A stretch of DNA of 64,000 bases, taken from contig NZ_SHKL01000001.1 in the NCBI RefSeq assembly GCF_004217185.1, positions 1,239,001-1,303,000 on the forward strand. Reading direction: 5' to 3'. Positions 1-8,291 of this stretch are shown piece by piece. The first letter of the stretch is position 1; each line of letters starts with the position of its first letter. The translations under genes were made by a program, and so were the position numbers. The stretch is from Pseudonocardia sediminis. GTDB taxonomy: Bacteria; Actinomycetota; Actinomycetes; Mycobacteriales; Pseudonocardiaceae. Below the pieces are notes generated by a model. That model saw nothing but the letters and a program-made list of their open reading frames with translations. It ran no database searches and was not told the DNA's origin.

Positions 1-1802
1 GCGCGGACGATGCCGGCCTCGCCGCCGGAGATCCGGTGCACCGCGCCGTCGACCTCGACGATGAAGTCGGAGTCCTGCGCGACCGAGAGCACCGCGTAGG
101 TGGTGCCGCCGACGGTGAGCCGGCGCTCGAAGCGGCCGGAGCGCTCGACGTCGACGTCGACGGTGCGCCCGTCGAGCTCGACGCGGTAGCGGTTGTTGCG
201 GGTGCGCGCGACGCGCAGCCGGTAGGACTGGCCCGCCGCGGTGACGTCGGTCTGGTGCCAGGTCTCGTAGCCGACCTCGGGACGCCCGCGCTCGGCGGAG
301 GTGAACAGCCGCTCCTGCTGGCGCGCCACGTGCCCGTCGTGCGACTGGACGGCGGTGGCCAGCAGCGCGACGTCCAGGCGCCGCGGCGGGGTGTAGCCGG
401 CGGCCATCATGCCGTCGAGCCAGGTGGTCTCGAGCTCGCCGGAGACGAACTCGGGGCGGTCGAGCAGGTCGAGCAGGAACGCCTTGTTGGTGCTGCCGCC
501 GTCGATCACGGTGGCGGTCTGGCGCAGCGCGCGGGCGAGCCGGGCGCGGGCCTCGGACCGGTCACGGCCCCAGGCGATCACCTTGGCGATCATCGAGTCG
601 AACTGCGGCGGGATGACGTCGCCCGCGGCGACGCCGGTGTCGACCCGGATGCCGGGTCCGCTGGGCAGCGCCAGGTGCTCGATCCGCCCGGGTGCCGGGG
701 CGAACTCGCGCTCCGGGTCCTCGGCGGTCAGGCGGGCCTCGATCGCGTGCCCGGAGCCGGCCGGTGCGCCGCCGTCCTCCCCGCCCGCCCCGGCCTCGGC
801 CAGCGTGCCGCCGGCGGCCACGTGCAGCTGCAGCTTGACGATGTCGACGCCGGTGCAGGCCTCGGTGACCGGGTGCTCGACCTGCAGGCGGGTGTTGACC
901 TCGAGGAAGGACAGCAGCCCTTCGGTGGGCTCGTAGAGGAACTCGACGGTGCCGGCGTTGACGTAGCCCGCCTTGCGCACCATGTCGGCCGCGGAACGGC
1001 GCAGCAGCGCCTCCTGCTCGGCGTCGAGCGCCGTCGACGCGGACTCCTCGATCACCTTCTGGTTGCGGCGCTGCACCGAGCAGTCGCGGACGCCGAGTGT
1101 CCAGACGTCACCGGTGGCGTCCGCGACGACCTGGACCTCCACGTGGCGCCCGCCGGAGACGGCGCGCTCCAGGAACACGGTCGCGTCGCCGGCGGTCTTG
1201 CCCGCCTCCGAGGACGCGCGCTCGAACGCCTCGTCCAGGTCGGCCGGGCCGGCGACGTAACGGATGCCGCGCCCGCCCCCGCCCGCGGTGGCCTTGACCA
1301 TCAGCGGGTAGCCGATCGCCTCGCCCGCCTCGCGCGCGGCCTCGACGTCGGCGACCGGGCCGCCGGACCACGCCGCCATCGGCACGCCGACCGACTCGGC
1401 CAGCTGCTTGGCGGCGATCTTGTCCCCGAGCTGGTTCATGACCTCGGCGGACGGGCCCACGAACGTGATCCCGAGGTCGTGGCAGAGCTGCGCGAAGTCG
1501 GCCTTCTCCGAGACGAAGCCCCACCCGGGCCAGACGGCGTCGGCGCGGCTCGCACGCAGCGCGCGCTCCAGCTCGGCGTGGTCGAGGTACGGGCTCGGGC
1601 CCATGTCGTCCGGGTCGTCCGGTCCGATCAGGACGGCCTCGTCGGCCTCCCGGACGTACATCGACCGCCGGTCGACGGCCGTGTGCAGGGCGATGGTGCG
1701 GAGCGGCGGCTCGTCGCTCCTCTCGGCGTTCCACTCCCGGACCGCGTTGATGAGCCGCATGGCGGGCTCGCCGCGGTTGACGATGGCGATGCGCGAGAAC
1801 AT
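1..1802 (-). CDS. Single-chain acyl-CoA carboxylase, N-terminal biotin carboxylase part (runs off window)
   Basis: This is the first ~600 residues of a gene that continues past the left edge. The start MFSRIAIVNRGEPAMRLINA is the biotin carboxylase N-domain opening typical of large single-polypeptide acyl-CoA carboxylases. An ATP-grasp glycine loop (KATAGGGGRGIR) and the biotin carboxylase signature FLEVNTRLQVEHPVTE follow, then the C-domain. The family carboxylates biotin with ATP and bicarbonate and then transfers CO2 to an acyl-CoA. The last ~80 visible residues look like the linker ahead of a biotinyl domain; the carboxyltransferase part is not in view. The ATG at 1802 has a GAGGAG about 14 bases upstream, rather far. 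It follows the ketoacyl synthase gene by 54 bases on the same strand, so the two are probably cotranscribed. The acyl substrate cannot be read from the sequence. Confidence 0.9.
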   Translation of the reverse strand, partial: MFSRIAIVNRGEPAMRLINAVREWNAERSDEPPLRTIALHTAVDRRSMYVREADEAVLIGPDDPDDMGPSPYLDHAELERALRASRADAVWPGWGFVSEKADFAQLCHDLGITFVGPSAEVMNQLGDKIAAKQLAESVGVPMAAWSGGPVADVEAAREAGEAIGYPLMVKATAGGGGRGIRYVAGPADLDEAFERASSEAGKTAGDATVFLERAVSGGRHVEVQVVADATGDVWTLGVRDCSVQRRNQKVIEESASTALDAEQEALLRRSAADMVRKAGYVNAGTVEFLYEPTEGLLSFLEVNTRLQVEHPVTEACTGVDIVKLQLHVAAGGTLAEAGAGGEDGGAPAGSGHAIEARLTAEDPEREFAPAPGRIEHLALPSGPGIRVDTGVAAGDVIPPQFDSMIAKVIAWGRDRSEARARLARALRQTATVIDGGSTNKAFLLDLLDRPEFVSGELETTWLDGMMAAGYTPPRRLDVALLATAVQSHDGHVARQQERLFTSAERGRPEVGYETWHQTDVTAAGQSYRLRVARTRNNRYRVELDGRTVDVDVERSGRFERRLTVGGTTYAVLSVAQDSDFIVEVDGAVHRISGGEAGIVR

Positions 1803-1856
1803 GACGGTGTTTATAGCTCCTCAGCTCCGAAGAAGGGGGTCGTTGCTCGCGGGGAC

Positions 1857-3827
1857 TCAGTCGCCGAACGCGATGCGGACGTCGTCGGTGGTGGTGGCGC
1901 CGGTCGGGGTCGCCGCCTGGGCGGAGGCGACGGCGGTGTCCTGCGCGGTGAGGGTGACCTCGGGGGCCATCACCGACGGGTCGACCCGCAGCACGGCGTA
2001 GCCGCCCACGGCGCCCGCGCCGAAGCCGGGCGCGAACACCCGGGTGGGTCCGGTGATCGCGCCGTCGCGCACCGCGTCGAACATCGCGATCGGGATCGAG
2101 GCGGCCGAGACGTTGCCCATCTCCTCGATGTTGAAGTAGAGCTGGTCGGCGGACAAGCCCGCATCGGCCGCGAGCTGCAGGATCATCGTCTTGTTGGCCT
2201 GGTGCGGGACGATCAGGTCGATCGCCTCGAGCAGCGAGGCGCCGTCGGTGCCGGCCGGTGCCGGGAGCTCGCCCAGCTCGCCGATCATCTGTGCGAGGTA
2301 GCGGGCGACCAGGGCCTTGACCTCGGGGCCGTAGACGGTGATGTCGTTGTCGAACTCCGGGTTCGGCCAGATGATCGAGTTCACCTGGGAGACCGGGCCG
2401 GAGGCGTAGGTCTGCAGCACCTCGACGTCGCCGGGCTCGCCGTCCGGGGCCGGTGCGACGACCATCGCCGCCGCTCCGTCGCCGAAGATCATCCGCGACG
2501 TCCGGACGCTGCCGATCTTGTCCGAGAACTTCTCCACGCAGACCAGCAGCACCGGCCGGTCCACCTCCTGCAGCTGGCGCACGGCCTCGGACAGGCCGTA
2601 CGGCAGGCCCGCGCAGGCGGCGACGATGTCGGCCGAGCAGTGCGTCTGCAGCAGGCCGAGCTGGCCCGAGAGCCACGTCGACAACGACGGGATCAGGCGC
2701 TCGCTGGTGCAGGTGGCCACGAGCACGGCGCCGATCTCGTCGGTGCTCCGGCCGGAGTGCGCGAGCGCGGCCTTCGCCGCCTCCAGGGCCAGGTCCTCGA
2801 TGTCGAGCTCGGTGTAGCGGCGCCGGTCGATGCCGGTCTTCTTGCTGATCTCCGCGGCGCTCATCGGCGACCAGGAGAACGCGGAGTTGCGCACGACGTC
2901 GGTGTTGTCGCAGACGTACTCGCCACGCACGACGGCCAGCGACTCGATCCTCGGCTGCACCCGGAACGCCTCGGGGACCCGGATCGGCGGCAGCGGGCGC
3001 ACCGGCTCGACCGGCTCGGCCGGGGCCTCGGCGCGACGGCGCCGCGTCGGGCGCGCGCCGGAGACGCGGTCGAGGAACGCCGACACGTCCCGGTTGCGCG
3101 GGTGGAAGGCGATCACGTGGTCGTCGTCGCCGATCTCCTCGGCGGTGCGCAGCTCGGTGCCGGCGCGGTCCCACGGGTACTGGTTGTGCAGCACCATCGC
3201 CCAGCGGGTCAGCGCCTCGAGCTCGGGTCGGTCGGCCGCGGCGTCGACGATCTGCGTCTGGGTGAAGACCGGGTAGTCCGGGTCGTGCTCGCCGACGACG
3301 AACGTCAGAGCGCCGGGGGTGTCGAGGAACTGGGCGACGGTCGGCTTGACCGCGGGCAGCTCGGTGGCGTGGTGGCGGCGGTGGCCGAACACGTCGAAGA
3401 GGAGGTCGAAGACCTTGCGCTCGGTGGCGTCGTCCCACGTCGGGTCGAGGGCCTCGAACGCCTCGCGCACGGCGCGGACCTTCTTGTCGCCGTCCTCCCA
3501 CGGGGTCAGCACCGGGAGGTAGACGTCGCTGCGGTGCCGGGGCAGGTCGCGCCAGCGGGTGGGGCGCTTCTCGAACATCGTCATCGAGAACCGGTTGACC
3601 CAGAACAGGTTCTGGCCGATGTCGCGGAGCAGCTCGAACCGGCTCGAGTAGGCGCCGTCGGTGATCCGGGCGAGGATGTCGGTCCCGGTCGGTGCCTTCG
3701 CCTCGAAATCGCGCTCGACGATTGCGGTGAACTGTTCGAGATCATTGATGACCGAGAAGTCGAGCTCGGCGAAGAAATTGGCGGGAAAGACGAGTCGATC
3801 GTGACTGTTGACGACGAACGGTTTCAT
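1857..3827 (-). CDS. 3-oxoacyl-ACP synthase III (FabH-like) with a ~290-residue N-terminal extension
   Basis: The C-terminal half (about residues 300-640) is a thiolase-fold KAS III domain. It has the catalytic Cys in DIVAACAGLPYGL (near residue 405), His in VPHQANKTM (near 542) and Asn in EMGNVSAASIP (near 572), so it should be active in acyl-CoA/ACP condensation. The first ~290 residues are not part of a normal 320-residue FabH and I do not recognise them; they are rich in aromatic and charged residues and end in an Arg/Pro-rich linker. Two adjacent ATGs are possible. AGGAGG lies 3 bases before the first (3830) and 6 before the second (3827), so the second is chosen. It sits just upstream of the single-chain carboxylase, consistent with a shared role in making or elongating an unusual acyl chain (inference). 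Confidence 0.85.
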   Translation of the reverse strand: MKPFVVNSHDRLVFPANFFAELDFSVINDLEQFTAIVERDFEAKAPTGTDILARITDGAYSSRFELLRDIGQNLFWVNRFSMTMFEKRPTRWRDLPRHRSDVYLPVLTPWEDGDKKVRAVREAFEALDPTWDDATERKVFDLLFDVFGHRRHHATELPAVKPTVAQFLDTPGALTFVVGEHDPDYPVFTQTQIVDAAADRPELEALTRWAMVLHNQYPWDRAGTELRTAEEIGDDDHVIAFHPRNRDVSAFLDRVSGARPTRRRRAEAPAEPVEPVRPLPPIRVPEAFRVQPRIESLAVVRGEYVCDNTDVVRNSAFSWSPMSAAEISKKTGIDRRRYTELDIEDLALEAAKAALAHSGRSTDEIGAVLVATCTSERLIPSLSTWLSGQLGLLQTHCSADIVAACAGLPYGLSEAVRQLQEVDRPVLLVCVEKFSDKIGSVRTSRMIFGDGAAAMVVAPAPDGEPGDVEVLQTYASGPVSQVNSIIWPNPEFDNDITVYGPEVKALVARYLAQMIGELGELPAPAGTDGASLLEAIDLIVPHQANKTMILQLAADAGLSADQLYFNIEEMGNVSAASIPIAMFDAVRDGAITGPTRVFAPGFGAGAVGGYAVLRVDPSVMAPEVTLTAQDTAVASAQAATPTGATTTDDVRIAFGD

Positions 3828-4163
3828 CATCGGCCTCCTGGGCGTGAGTCTGCCGGGCGAAAATCACCTGGCTTCACGCGTGGGCGGGCCGGGCGATCGA
3901 GCGGAGCGGTGCCCATGACGGTATCCGCAGAACGCCCTCGATCGGAATGTGATCCGCCCCCGGAGTGTGCACGCTCACGCATTGTCGGTCAACGGTGACG
4001 GTTACCCGTTGGTTGCGTACGCACATATTACCGACGAGTTCTACTCGCGCGTTTATCTTCGATTTCCGGTGTCCCTGCATGTCACACGGCCGCGGCCGTC
4101 CACTCTGGATGATCAGTGCTCCGCCGCTCGGCGGCGCACGTCGTGTGGTTCTACGGTCGGACC
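3828..4163. promoter_or_regulatory. Divergent intergenic region with a candidate operator
   Basis: This stretch separates the leftward KAS III gene from the rightward CMD gene and is less GC-rich than its surroundings. It holds an inverted repeat CAACGG-N10-CCGTTG at 3990-4011, which would suit a dimeric regulator acting on the leftward operon. TACGGT at 4152-4157 lies 6 bases before the CMD start and may be a -10 box for a leaderless transcript. No RNA gene or further reading frame was convincing here. Confidence 0.35.
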
Positions 4164-4706
4164 ATGGCACGCGTCGAGTACGTCGACCCCGAGAACGCTC
4201 CGCCGGAGACCGCATCCGCGCTGGGCCGGTTGCCGCAGGCACACGTCTTCGGGCTGATGGCCCAGGCCCGCACGGCCTTCACACCCTGGCTCCGTCTGGG
4301 CGGTGCGCTGCTCAACGACCTCGCCCTCGCGCCGTCGCTGCGCGAGCTCACGATCCTCCAAGTAGGACGGTTGGCGCAGCGCTACGAATGGGTCCAGCAC
4401 GTCCCGATCGCACTCGCGACCGGAGTGAGCCGGGAACAGATCGACGCCCTGGAACGGGGAGTGGTCGAAGAATCACTGTTCGACCCGACCCAGCGCGCGG
4501 TCCTGCGATTCGTCGCCGACCTCGTGCGCGACGGAGAGGTCTCCGACTCCGACTTCGCGACGCTGTCCGATCTCCTCGACGAACAACAGATCGTCGAGGT
4601 GGCCCTCGTCGCCGGTCACTACCTCGGCCTCGCCCGGATCATGACCGCCCTGCGCATCGACCCCGACGACCCCATGGGCCCCGAGGCCCTCAACGCCGGC
4701 ACCTGA
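4164..4706 (+). CDS. Carboxymuconolactone decarboxylase (CMD/AhpD-like) family protein
   Basis: This 180-residue protein has the CMD fold pattern: a helix with LRELTILQVGRLAQRYEWVQHVPIALATGVS around residues 60-90, then a second helical half. The AhpD-type CXXC redox pair is absent, so a thiol peroxidase-reductase role is unlikely. The YEW...H segment matches the non-redox branch of the family (lactone decarboxylase or unknown function). The ATG at 4164 has no clear Shine-Dalgarno but lies 6 bases after TACGGT, fitting a leaderless transcript. The next 390 bases hold three copies of a palindromic repeat, so the gene is probably monocistronic. Confidence 0.75.
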   Translation: MARVEYVDPENAPPETASALGRLPQAHVFGLMAQARTAFTPWLRLGGALLNDLALAPSLRELTILQVGRLAQRYEWVQHVPIALATGVSREQIDALERGVVEESLFDPTQRAVLRFVADLVRDGEVSDSDFATLSDLLDEQQIVEVALVAGHYLGLARIMTALRIDPDDPMGPEALNAGT

Positions 4707-4728
4707 CCCTGGGCTCCGAGCCCCGCAG

Positions 4729-4780
4729 GTTCAGCGACCGGCACGTTCGTCGCAACCTTTGCGACGGGCGTCCCGCTCGT
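4729..4780. repeat. Palindromic repeat family, copy 1
   Basis: An imperfect inverted repeat of ~50 bases: GTTCAGCGACCGGCAC on the left, a GCAACCTTTGC centre and GTCCCGCTCG on the right. It begins 23 bases after the CMD stop. It belongs to the family also found at 4814, 4931, 6131, 8228 (half), 19231 and 24297. The arms have mismatches, so this copy would fold less stably than those at 6131 or 24297. Confidence 0.65.
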
Positions 4781-4813
4781 CGGTAGGGGTGCCCGGCCAC
4801 GGCGCCCCCGAAA

Positions 4814-4864
4814 GTTCAGCGACCGGCACGGTCGTCGGAACCTTTGCGACGAGGGTGCCGTCCG
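4814..4864. repeat. Palindromic repeat family, copy 2
   Basis: Second member in the tandem group of three. It starts GTTCAGCGACCGGCACGGTC, has the centre GGAACCTTTGCGACG, and ends GGTGCCGTCCG. Its centre is in the opposite orientation to the GCAAAGGTTCC centre seen at 6131 and 19231, so family members occur in both orientations. Confidence 0.65.
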
Positions 4865-4930
4865 TCGTGCACTCCGTCCGGGGTCCGGCCGGCCCCGTGA
4901 TCCGGGGATCCGCGGGCACCCCGCGCCACG

Positions 4931-4984
4931 GTTCAGCGAGCGGCACGGTCGGTGCAACTTTCTGACGAGAGTGCCGCTCGCTGG
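4931..4984. repeat. Palindromic repeat family, copy 3
   Basis: Third member of the tandem group, with left arm GTTCAGCGAGCGGCACGGTC, a diverged centre (GTGCAACTTTCTGACG) and right arm AGAGTGCCGCTCGCTGG. Together copies 1-3 fill most of the 390-base gap before the AbiEi-like gene. No convincing coding frame was seen between them. Confidence 0.65.
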
Positions 4985-5097
4985 ACGGGGGAGGGCGCGA
5001 GCACTTACCGGCGGGCGCGTTGTCCACAACCTGTATCGCCTGTCCACAGATTCGAGATCGGTCCGTCGCCGGAGTCGATCGGGCTCAGGCTCGGAAT

Positions 5098-6090
5098 ATG
5101 CCTCGTCGACGTTGCAGCCTTCCCCTCGAGTCGATCCCCGGTCTGTGCGGCGGCCGGGTCGTGCGGGTGGCCGATCTGGAGTCGCTCGGGCTCAACCGGG
5201 GGACGATCGCGTACCGGTGTCGCCCGGGCGGACCCTGGCAGTCGGTCGCACCCGGTGTGGTGGCCCTGCACAACGGGGCGCTGACCCGGGCCGACCGCCT
5301 GGCCGCGTCGTTGCTGCTGGGCGGGCCGGGGTCCGTGGTCACCGGGCTGGACGCGTTGTGGGCGGCCGGTCTGCGCCGGTGTCCGCAGCCGAGCGGTCCG
5401 GTCCACCTGCTCGGACCGCCGGACCGGCGTCGCACGGGTTACGGACTGCTGATCGTGGAGCGGACCGACCGGTTACCACCCGCGGTCGGCCCGGTGCCGT
5501 GCGCGCCGGTGGTGCGCGCGGTGCTGGACTGGTCACGGCGCAGCCGCGACCGCAACGCCGTGCGGGCTGCCCTCGCGGAGGTGGTGCAGCGAGGCCGGTG
5601 CACGCCGGCGGAGCTGGTCGCCGAGCTGGAGCAGGGATGCGGCCGAGGTTCGGCCCTCCCACGCTCGGTGCTGCGGGAGGTCGGGGACGGGGTCCGTTCG
5701 GTCGCCGAGGCGCGGGCCCGAGAGGTACTGCTGTCCAGCCCGGTCCTGCGCGGCGCGTTGTGGAACCCGCGTCTGCTCGACGCCGGTGGTCGCTTCGTCG
5801 CGATGCCCGACGTCTGGTTCGACGACGTCGGGATGGCCTGGGAGATCGACTCCTACGAGTGGCACCTCTCGCCCGCGGACTACGAGCGCACACTGGCGCG
5901 CCGGTCGGCGATGGCCGCGCACGGGATCGTCGTCGTGCACGGGACGCCGAACCGTCTCGGGAGGGACCCCGCCGGCGTCCGGGAGGAGCTGGAGCGGATC
6001 CATGCGCAGTGCCGCCTCCGCCCGCGTCCCGCGCTGCGCGTGGAACCGGCGCCCACGGGCGGCGTGCTGCTCGGCCGGGACTCGGGGTGA
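5098..6090 (+). CDS. AbiEi-like winged-helix protein with C-terminal endonuclease-like domain
   Basis: A 330-residue protein of a type common in actinobacterial genomes. The N-terminal ~120 residues resemble an AbiEi-type winged-helix unit (variable loop, then GGPWQSVAPGVVALHNG). The C-terminal ~100 residues look like a restriction-fold nuclease of the DUF559/Vsr kind: DVWFDDVGMAWEIDSYEWH supplies the D...ExD-like core, and a basic helix follows. Whether it cuts DNA is unknown. No AbiEii-type toxin partner lies beside it, so it is not a complete type IV toxin-antitoxin pair here. The reading frame is open upstream to 5020, but the ATG at 5098 (MPRRRCSLPLESIPGL) gives the expected N-terminus. 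Palindromic repeats flank the gene on both sides. Confidence 0.7.
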   Translation: MPRRRCSLPLESIPGLCGGRVVRVADLESLGLNRGTIAYRCRPGGPWQSVAPGVVALHNGALTRADRLAASLLLGGPGSVVTGLDALWAAGLRRCPQPSGPVHLLGPPDRRRTGYGLLIVERTDRLPPAVGPVPCAPVVRAVLDWSRRSRDRNAVRAALAEVVQRGRCTPAELVAELEQGCGRGSALPRSVLREVGDGVRSVAEARAREVLLSSPVLRGALWNPRLLDAGGRFVAMPDVWFDDVGMAWEIDSYEWHLSPADYERTLARRSAMAAHGIVVVHGTPNRLGRDPAGVREELERIHAQCRLRPRPALRVEPAPTGGVLLGRDSG

Positions 6091-6130
6091 GGCGTGACCG
6101 GTACGCGGGGCCCGTCCGGCACCGGGGCGG

Positions 6131-6180
6131 ACGAGCGGCGCTCTCGTCGCAAAGGTTCCGACGAGAGTGCCGCTCGCTGG
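6131..6180. repeat. Palindromic repeat family, copy 4 (likely bidirectional terminator)
   Basis: A near-perfect inverted repeat: ACGAGCGGCGCTCTCGTCG, then a short CAAAGGTTC loop, then CGACGAGAGTGCCGCTCG. It sits between the converging AbiEi-like (+) and MFS (-) genes, a placement that suits a two-way terminator. This is one of the best-formed members of the family. Confidence 0.7.
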
Positions 6181-6212
6181 GTCGGTGCCCCGGGGCCGGG
6201 CGGTGGGTGGGG

Positions 6213-7652
6213 TCAGCGGGTGGCGGGGGCGAGGTCGGCGGGGCGCTCCTGGGCGTCGGAGGCGAGGGGCGCCGGGGTGAGGAAGACGATCACCATCGCG
6301 ACCAGGCCCGCACATCCTGCGGCGACGAAGGCCGTCGTGTAGGCGAAGCTCGAGGGCAGGACGGCGCCGCCGTCGAGGGTCATCACGCTGGCCGTGGTCA
6401 CCGCGGTGGCGACGGCGGTGCAGGACGACGTCCCGAGCTGGCGCATCAGGGTGTTGAGGCTGTTCGCCGCCGCGGTCTCGCTCTCCGGGACCGCGCGCAT
6501 GATCAGCAACGGCAGGGCGGAGTAGGACAGGGCCGCGCCGACGGCGGTGGTCGTGCTGGCCGCGATGAGCAGGCCCAGGTTCGCGGGCAGGGTGGCGAAG
6601 GCGAGGTTGCCGGTGCCGAGCAGGAGTGTGCCGACCACCAGCGTCGTCCGCGGGCCGCGCAGGCGCGAGAGCGTGGCCGAGACCTGCGAGAACACCACCA
6701 TCGAGCCGCCCATCGGCAGTAGCACCAGGCCGGCGACGATCAGCGACAGGCCGAACCCGTAGCCGGTGGCCTCGGGGGCCTGCAGGATCTGGGTCGCCAG
6801 CACGAAGCCGGTGAACATGGCGAAGCCGATCATGACCGTCGCGACGTTCGTCCAGAGCACCGCCGGTCGTGCGGCGACCCGCAGGTCGATCAGCGGGTTC
6901 CGGCCGCGCAGCTCGTAGCGGCCCCAGGCGAGGCCGACGACGAGCGCCGCGACGAACAGCCCGAGGACCAGCGGCGAGGTCCAGCCCCACTCGTTGCCCT
7001 TGGAGATACCGAGCAGGAGGCAGACCAGCGCGATGCTGATCCCGACCGCGCCCACCATGTCGAACCGGCCGCCGCCACGCAGCGAGGACTCCGGGACGAG
7101 CTTGCGCACGAGCAGGATCTGCACGACCGCGAACACGGCCGCACCGGCGAAGAGCCAGCGCCAGCTCGCGAACTGGGCGACGACACCGGTGATCGGCAGC
7201 CCGATCGCGCCGCCGAACCCGAGCGACGAGCTCATCAGCCCGACGCCGCTCCCCACCCGGTCGGGAGGCAGGACGTCGCGCATCAGGCTCATCCCGAGCG
7301 CGATCACACCGAACGCCGTACCCTGCAGCACACGTCCGGCCAGCAGCACCGCGATGTTCGGGGCGATCGCGCCGAGCAGCGAGCCGACGCCGACCATGCC
7401 GAGCGCGACCAGCAGCATCCGCCGCTTGCCGTACATGTCGCCGAGGCGCCCGAGCATCGGTGCGGACACCGCACCGGCGATCAGGTTGGCGGTGATCAGC
7501 CAGGAGGCCGTCGACGGGCTCACCGACATCAGCTGCGGGAACTGCGGCAGTAGCGGCACCACCATGGTCTGGACCAGGGACACCAGCAGGCCGCACGAGG
7601 CCAGCACGGTGATCGCGACGAGCGGCCTGGTCCGGGTCGTCGCGTCGGCCAA
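6213..7652 (-). CDS. MFS drug/proton antiporter, DHA2-like
   Basis: A roughly 479-residue membrane protein with about 14 hydrophobic segments and the MFS loop motif LGRLGDMYGKRRML after the second segment, typical of 14-TM DHA2 efflux pumps. It probably exports a toxic compound or drug across the inner membrane in exchange for protons; the substrate cannot be inferred. The frame is open upstream to 7790, but a GGAGGT six bases before a TTG at 7652 (LADATTRTRPLVAITVLAS) marks the likelier start and removes a polar N-terminus unlike the family. It converges on the AbiEi-like gene and has no operon partner or adjacent TetR-type regulator. Confidence 0.85.
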   Translation of the reverse strand: MADATTRTRPLVAITVLASCGLLVSLVQTMVVPLLPQFPQLMSVSPSTASWLITANLIAGAVSAPMLGRLGDMYGKRRMLLVALGMVGVGSLLGAIAPNIAVLLAGRVLQGTAFGVIALGMSLMRDVLPPDRVGSGVGLMSSSLGFGGAIGLPITGVVAQFASWRWLFAGAAVFAVVQILLVRKLVPESSLRGGGRFDMVGAVGISIALVCLLLGISKGNEWGWTSPLVLGLFVAALVVGLAWGRYELRGRNPLIDLRVAARPAVLWTNVATVMIGFAMFTGFVLATQILQAPEATGYGFGLSLIVAGLVLLPMGGSMVVFSQVSATLSRLRGPRTTLVVGTLLLGTGNLAFATLPANLGLLIAASTTTAVGAALSYSALPLLIMRAVPESETAAANSLNTLMRQLGTSSCTAVATAVTTASVMTLDGGAVLPSSFAYTTAFVAAGCAGLVAMVIVFLTPAPLASDAQERPADLAPATR

Positions 7653-7804
7653 CGCCGACCTCCGTCCGGGAAGGGGAGAAGGGGTAACCCGATCAGGTGA
7701 CCACGTGGAGAGGGGCGCGGCAACCGTAAAGTTCGCTTTGCTACCAATCTCACGCCTGTGGCGATCGTCCGGGTCGTCGCGCGGGCCCACTAGCGTGTGC
7801 CGAC

Positions 7805-8215
7805 GTGGAGATCCTCAACAGCCGCGCCATCCTGCGGCCGGCCGATCCGGACGCGAGTCTCGCCTTCTACCGGGACACCCTCGGCCTGGCGATCTCCCGT
7901 GAGTTCCCCGGCGGGACGGTGTTCTTCCTGGGCAACGGCTTCCTGGAGGTCTCCGGACGGCCCTCCGGCGCCCCGGACACCCCCGACGGCCAGGTGGCCC
8001 CGGACGCCGGGGGACTCCGCCTCTGGCTGCAGGTGCGTGATCTCGACGCGACGCACCGCGAGCTCGTCGACGCCGGCGTGACGGTGCTGCGCGAGCCGCG
8101 CGAGGAGCCGTGGGGCCTGCACGAGATGTGGGTCGCCGACCCGGACGGGACCCGGATCGTGTTCGTCCAGATCCCGCCCGGGCACCCGATCCGCCGCGAC
8201 ACCCGCGGGGACTGA
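7805..8215 (+). CDS. VOC (glyoxalase/bleomycin-resistance) family protein
   Basis: A 136-residue protein with the paired beta-alpha-beta-beta-beta units of the vicinal oxygen chelate fold: RAILRPADPDASLAFYRDTLGL at the start and EMWVADPDGTRIVFVQ near the end. Family members are dioxygenases, glyoxalases or drug-binding proteins, and the subfamily is not clear. The start is GTG at 7805, with TAGCGT eight bases upstream and no Shine-Dalgarno, so it may be leaderless. It ends just before a half copy of the palindromic repeat. Confidence 0.75.
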   Translation: MEILNSRAILRPADPDASLAFYRDTLGLAISREFPGGTVFFLGNGFLEVSGRPSGAPDTPDGQVAPDAGGLRLWLQVRDLDATHRELVDAGVTVLREPREEPWGLHEMWVADPDGTRIVFVQIPPGHPIRRDTRGD

Positions 8216-8227
8216 GGCCCGGGCCGG

Positions 8228-8247
8228 ACGAGCGGCACTCTCGTCGC
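8228..8247. repeat. Half copy of the palindromic repeat family
   Basis: Only the left arm (ACGAGCGGCACTCTCGTCGC) is present; the centre and right arm are replaced by unrelated sequence. It lies between the convergent VOC (+) and sortase (-) genes, the same kind of position the full copies occupy. Confidence 0.55.
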
Positions 8248-8291
8248 GCCGGACGCCACGAACGTCACGCTCATTGCACCGAGGACAGGGC

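Noticed and set aside
36..3998. 1320-codon plus-strand open frame over the carboxylase and KAS III genes
   Set aside because: It is antisense to two genes with clear active sites; its product is Val/Gly/Asp/Arg-rich low complexity, as expected of the complementary frame in GC-rich DNA.
5098..6090. Complete type IV (AbiE) toxin-antitoxin system
   Set aside because: Only the AbiEi-like winged-helix part is recognised; no AbiEii nucleotidyltransferase gene is adjacent, and the C-terminus looks like a nuclease instead.
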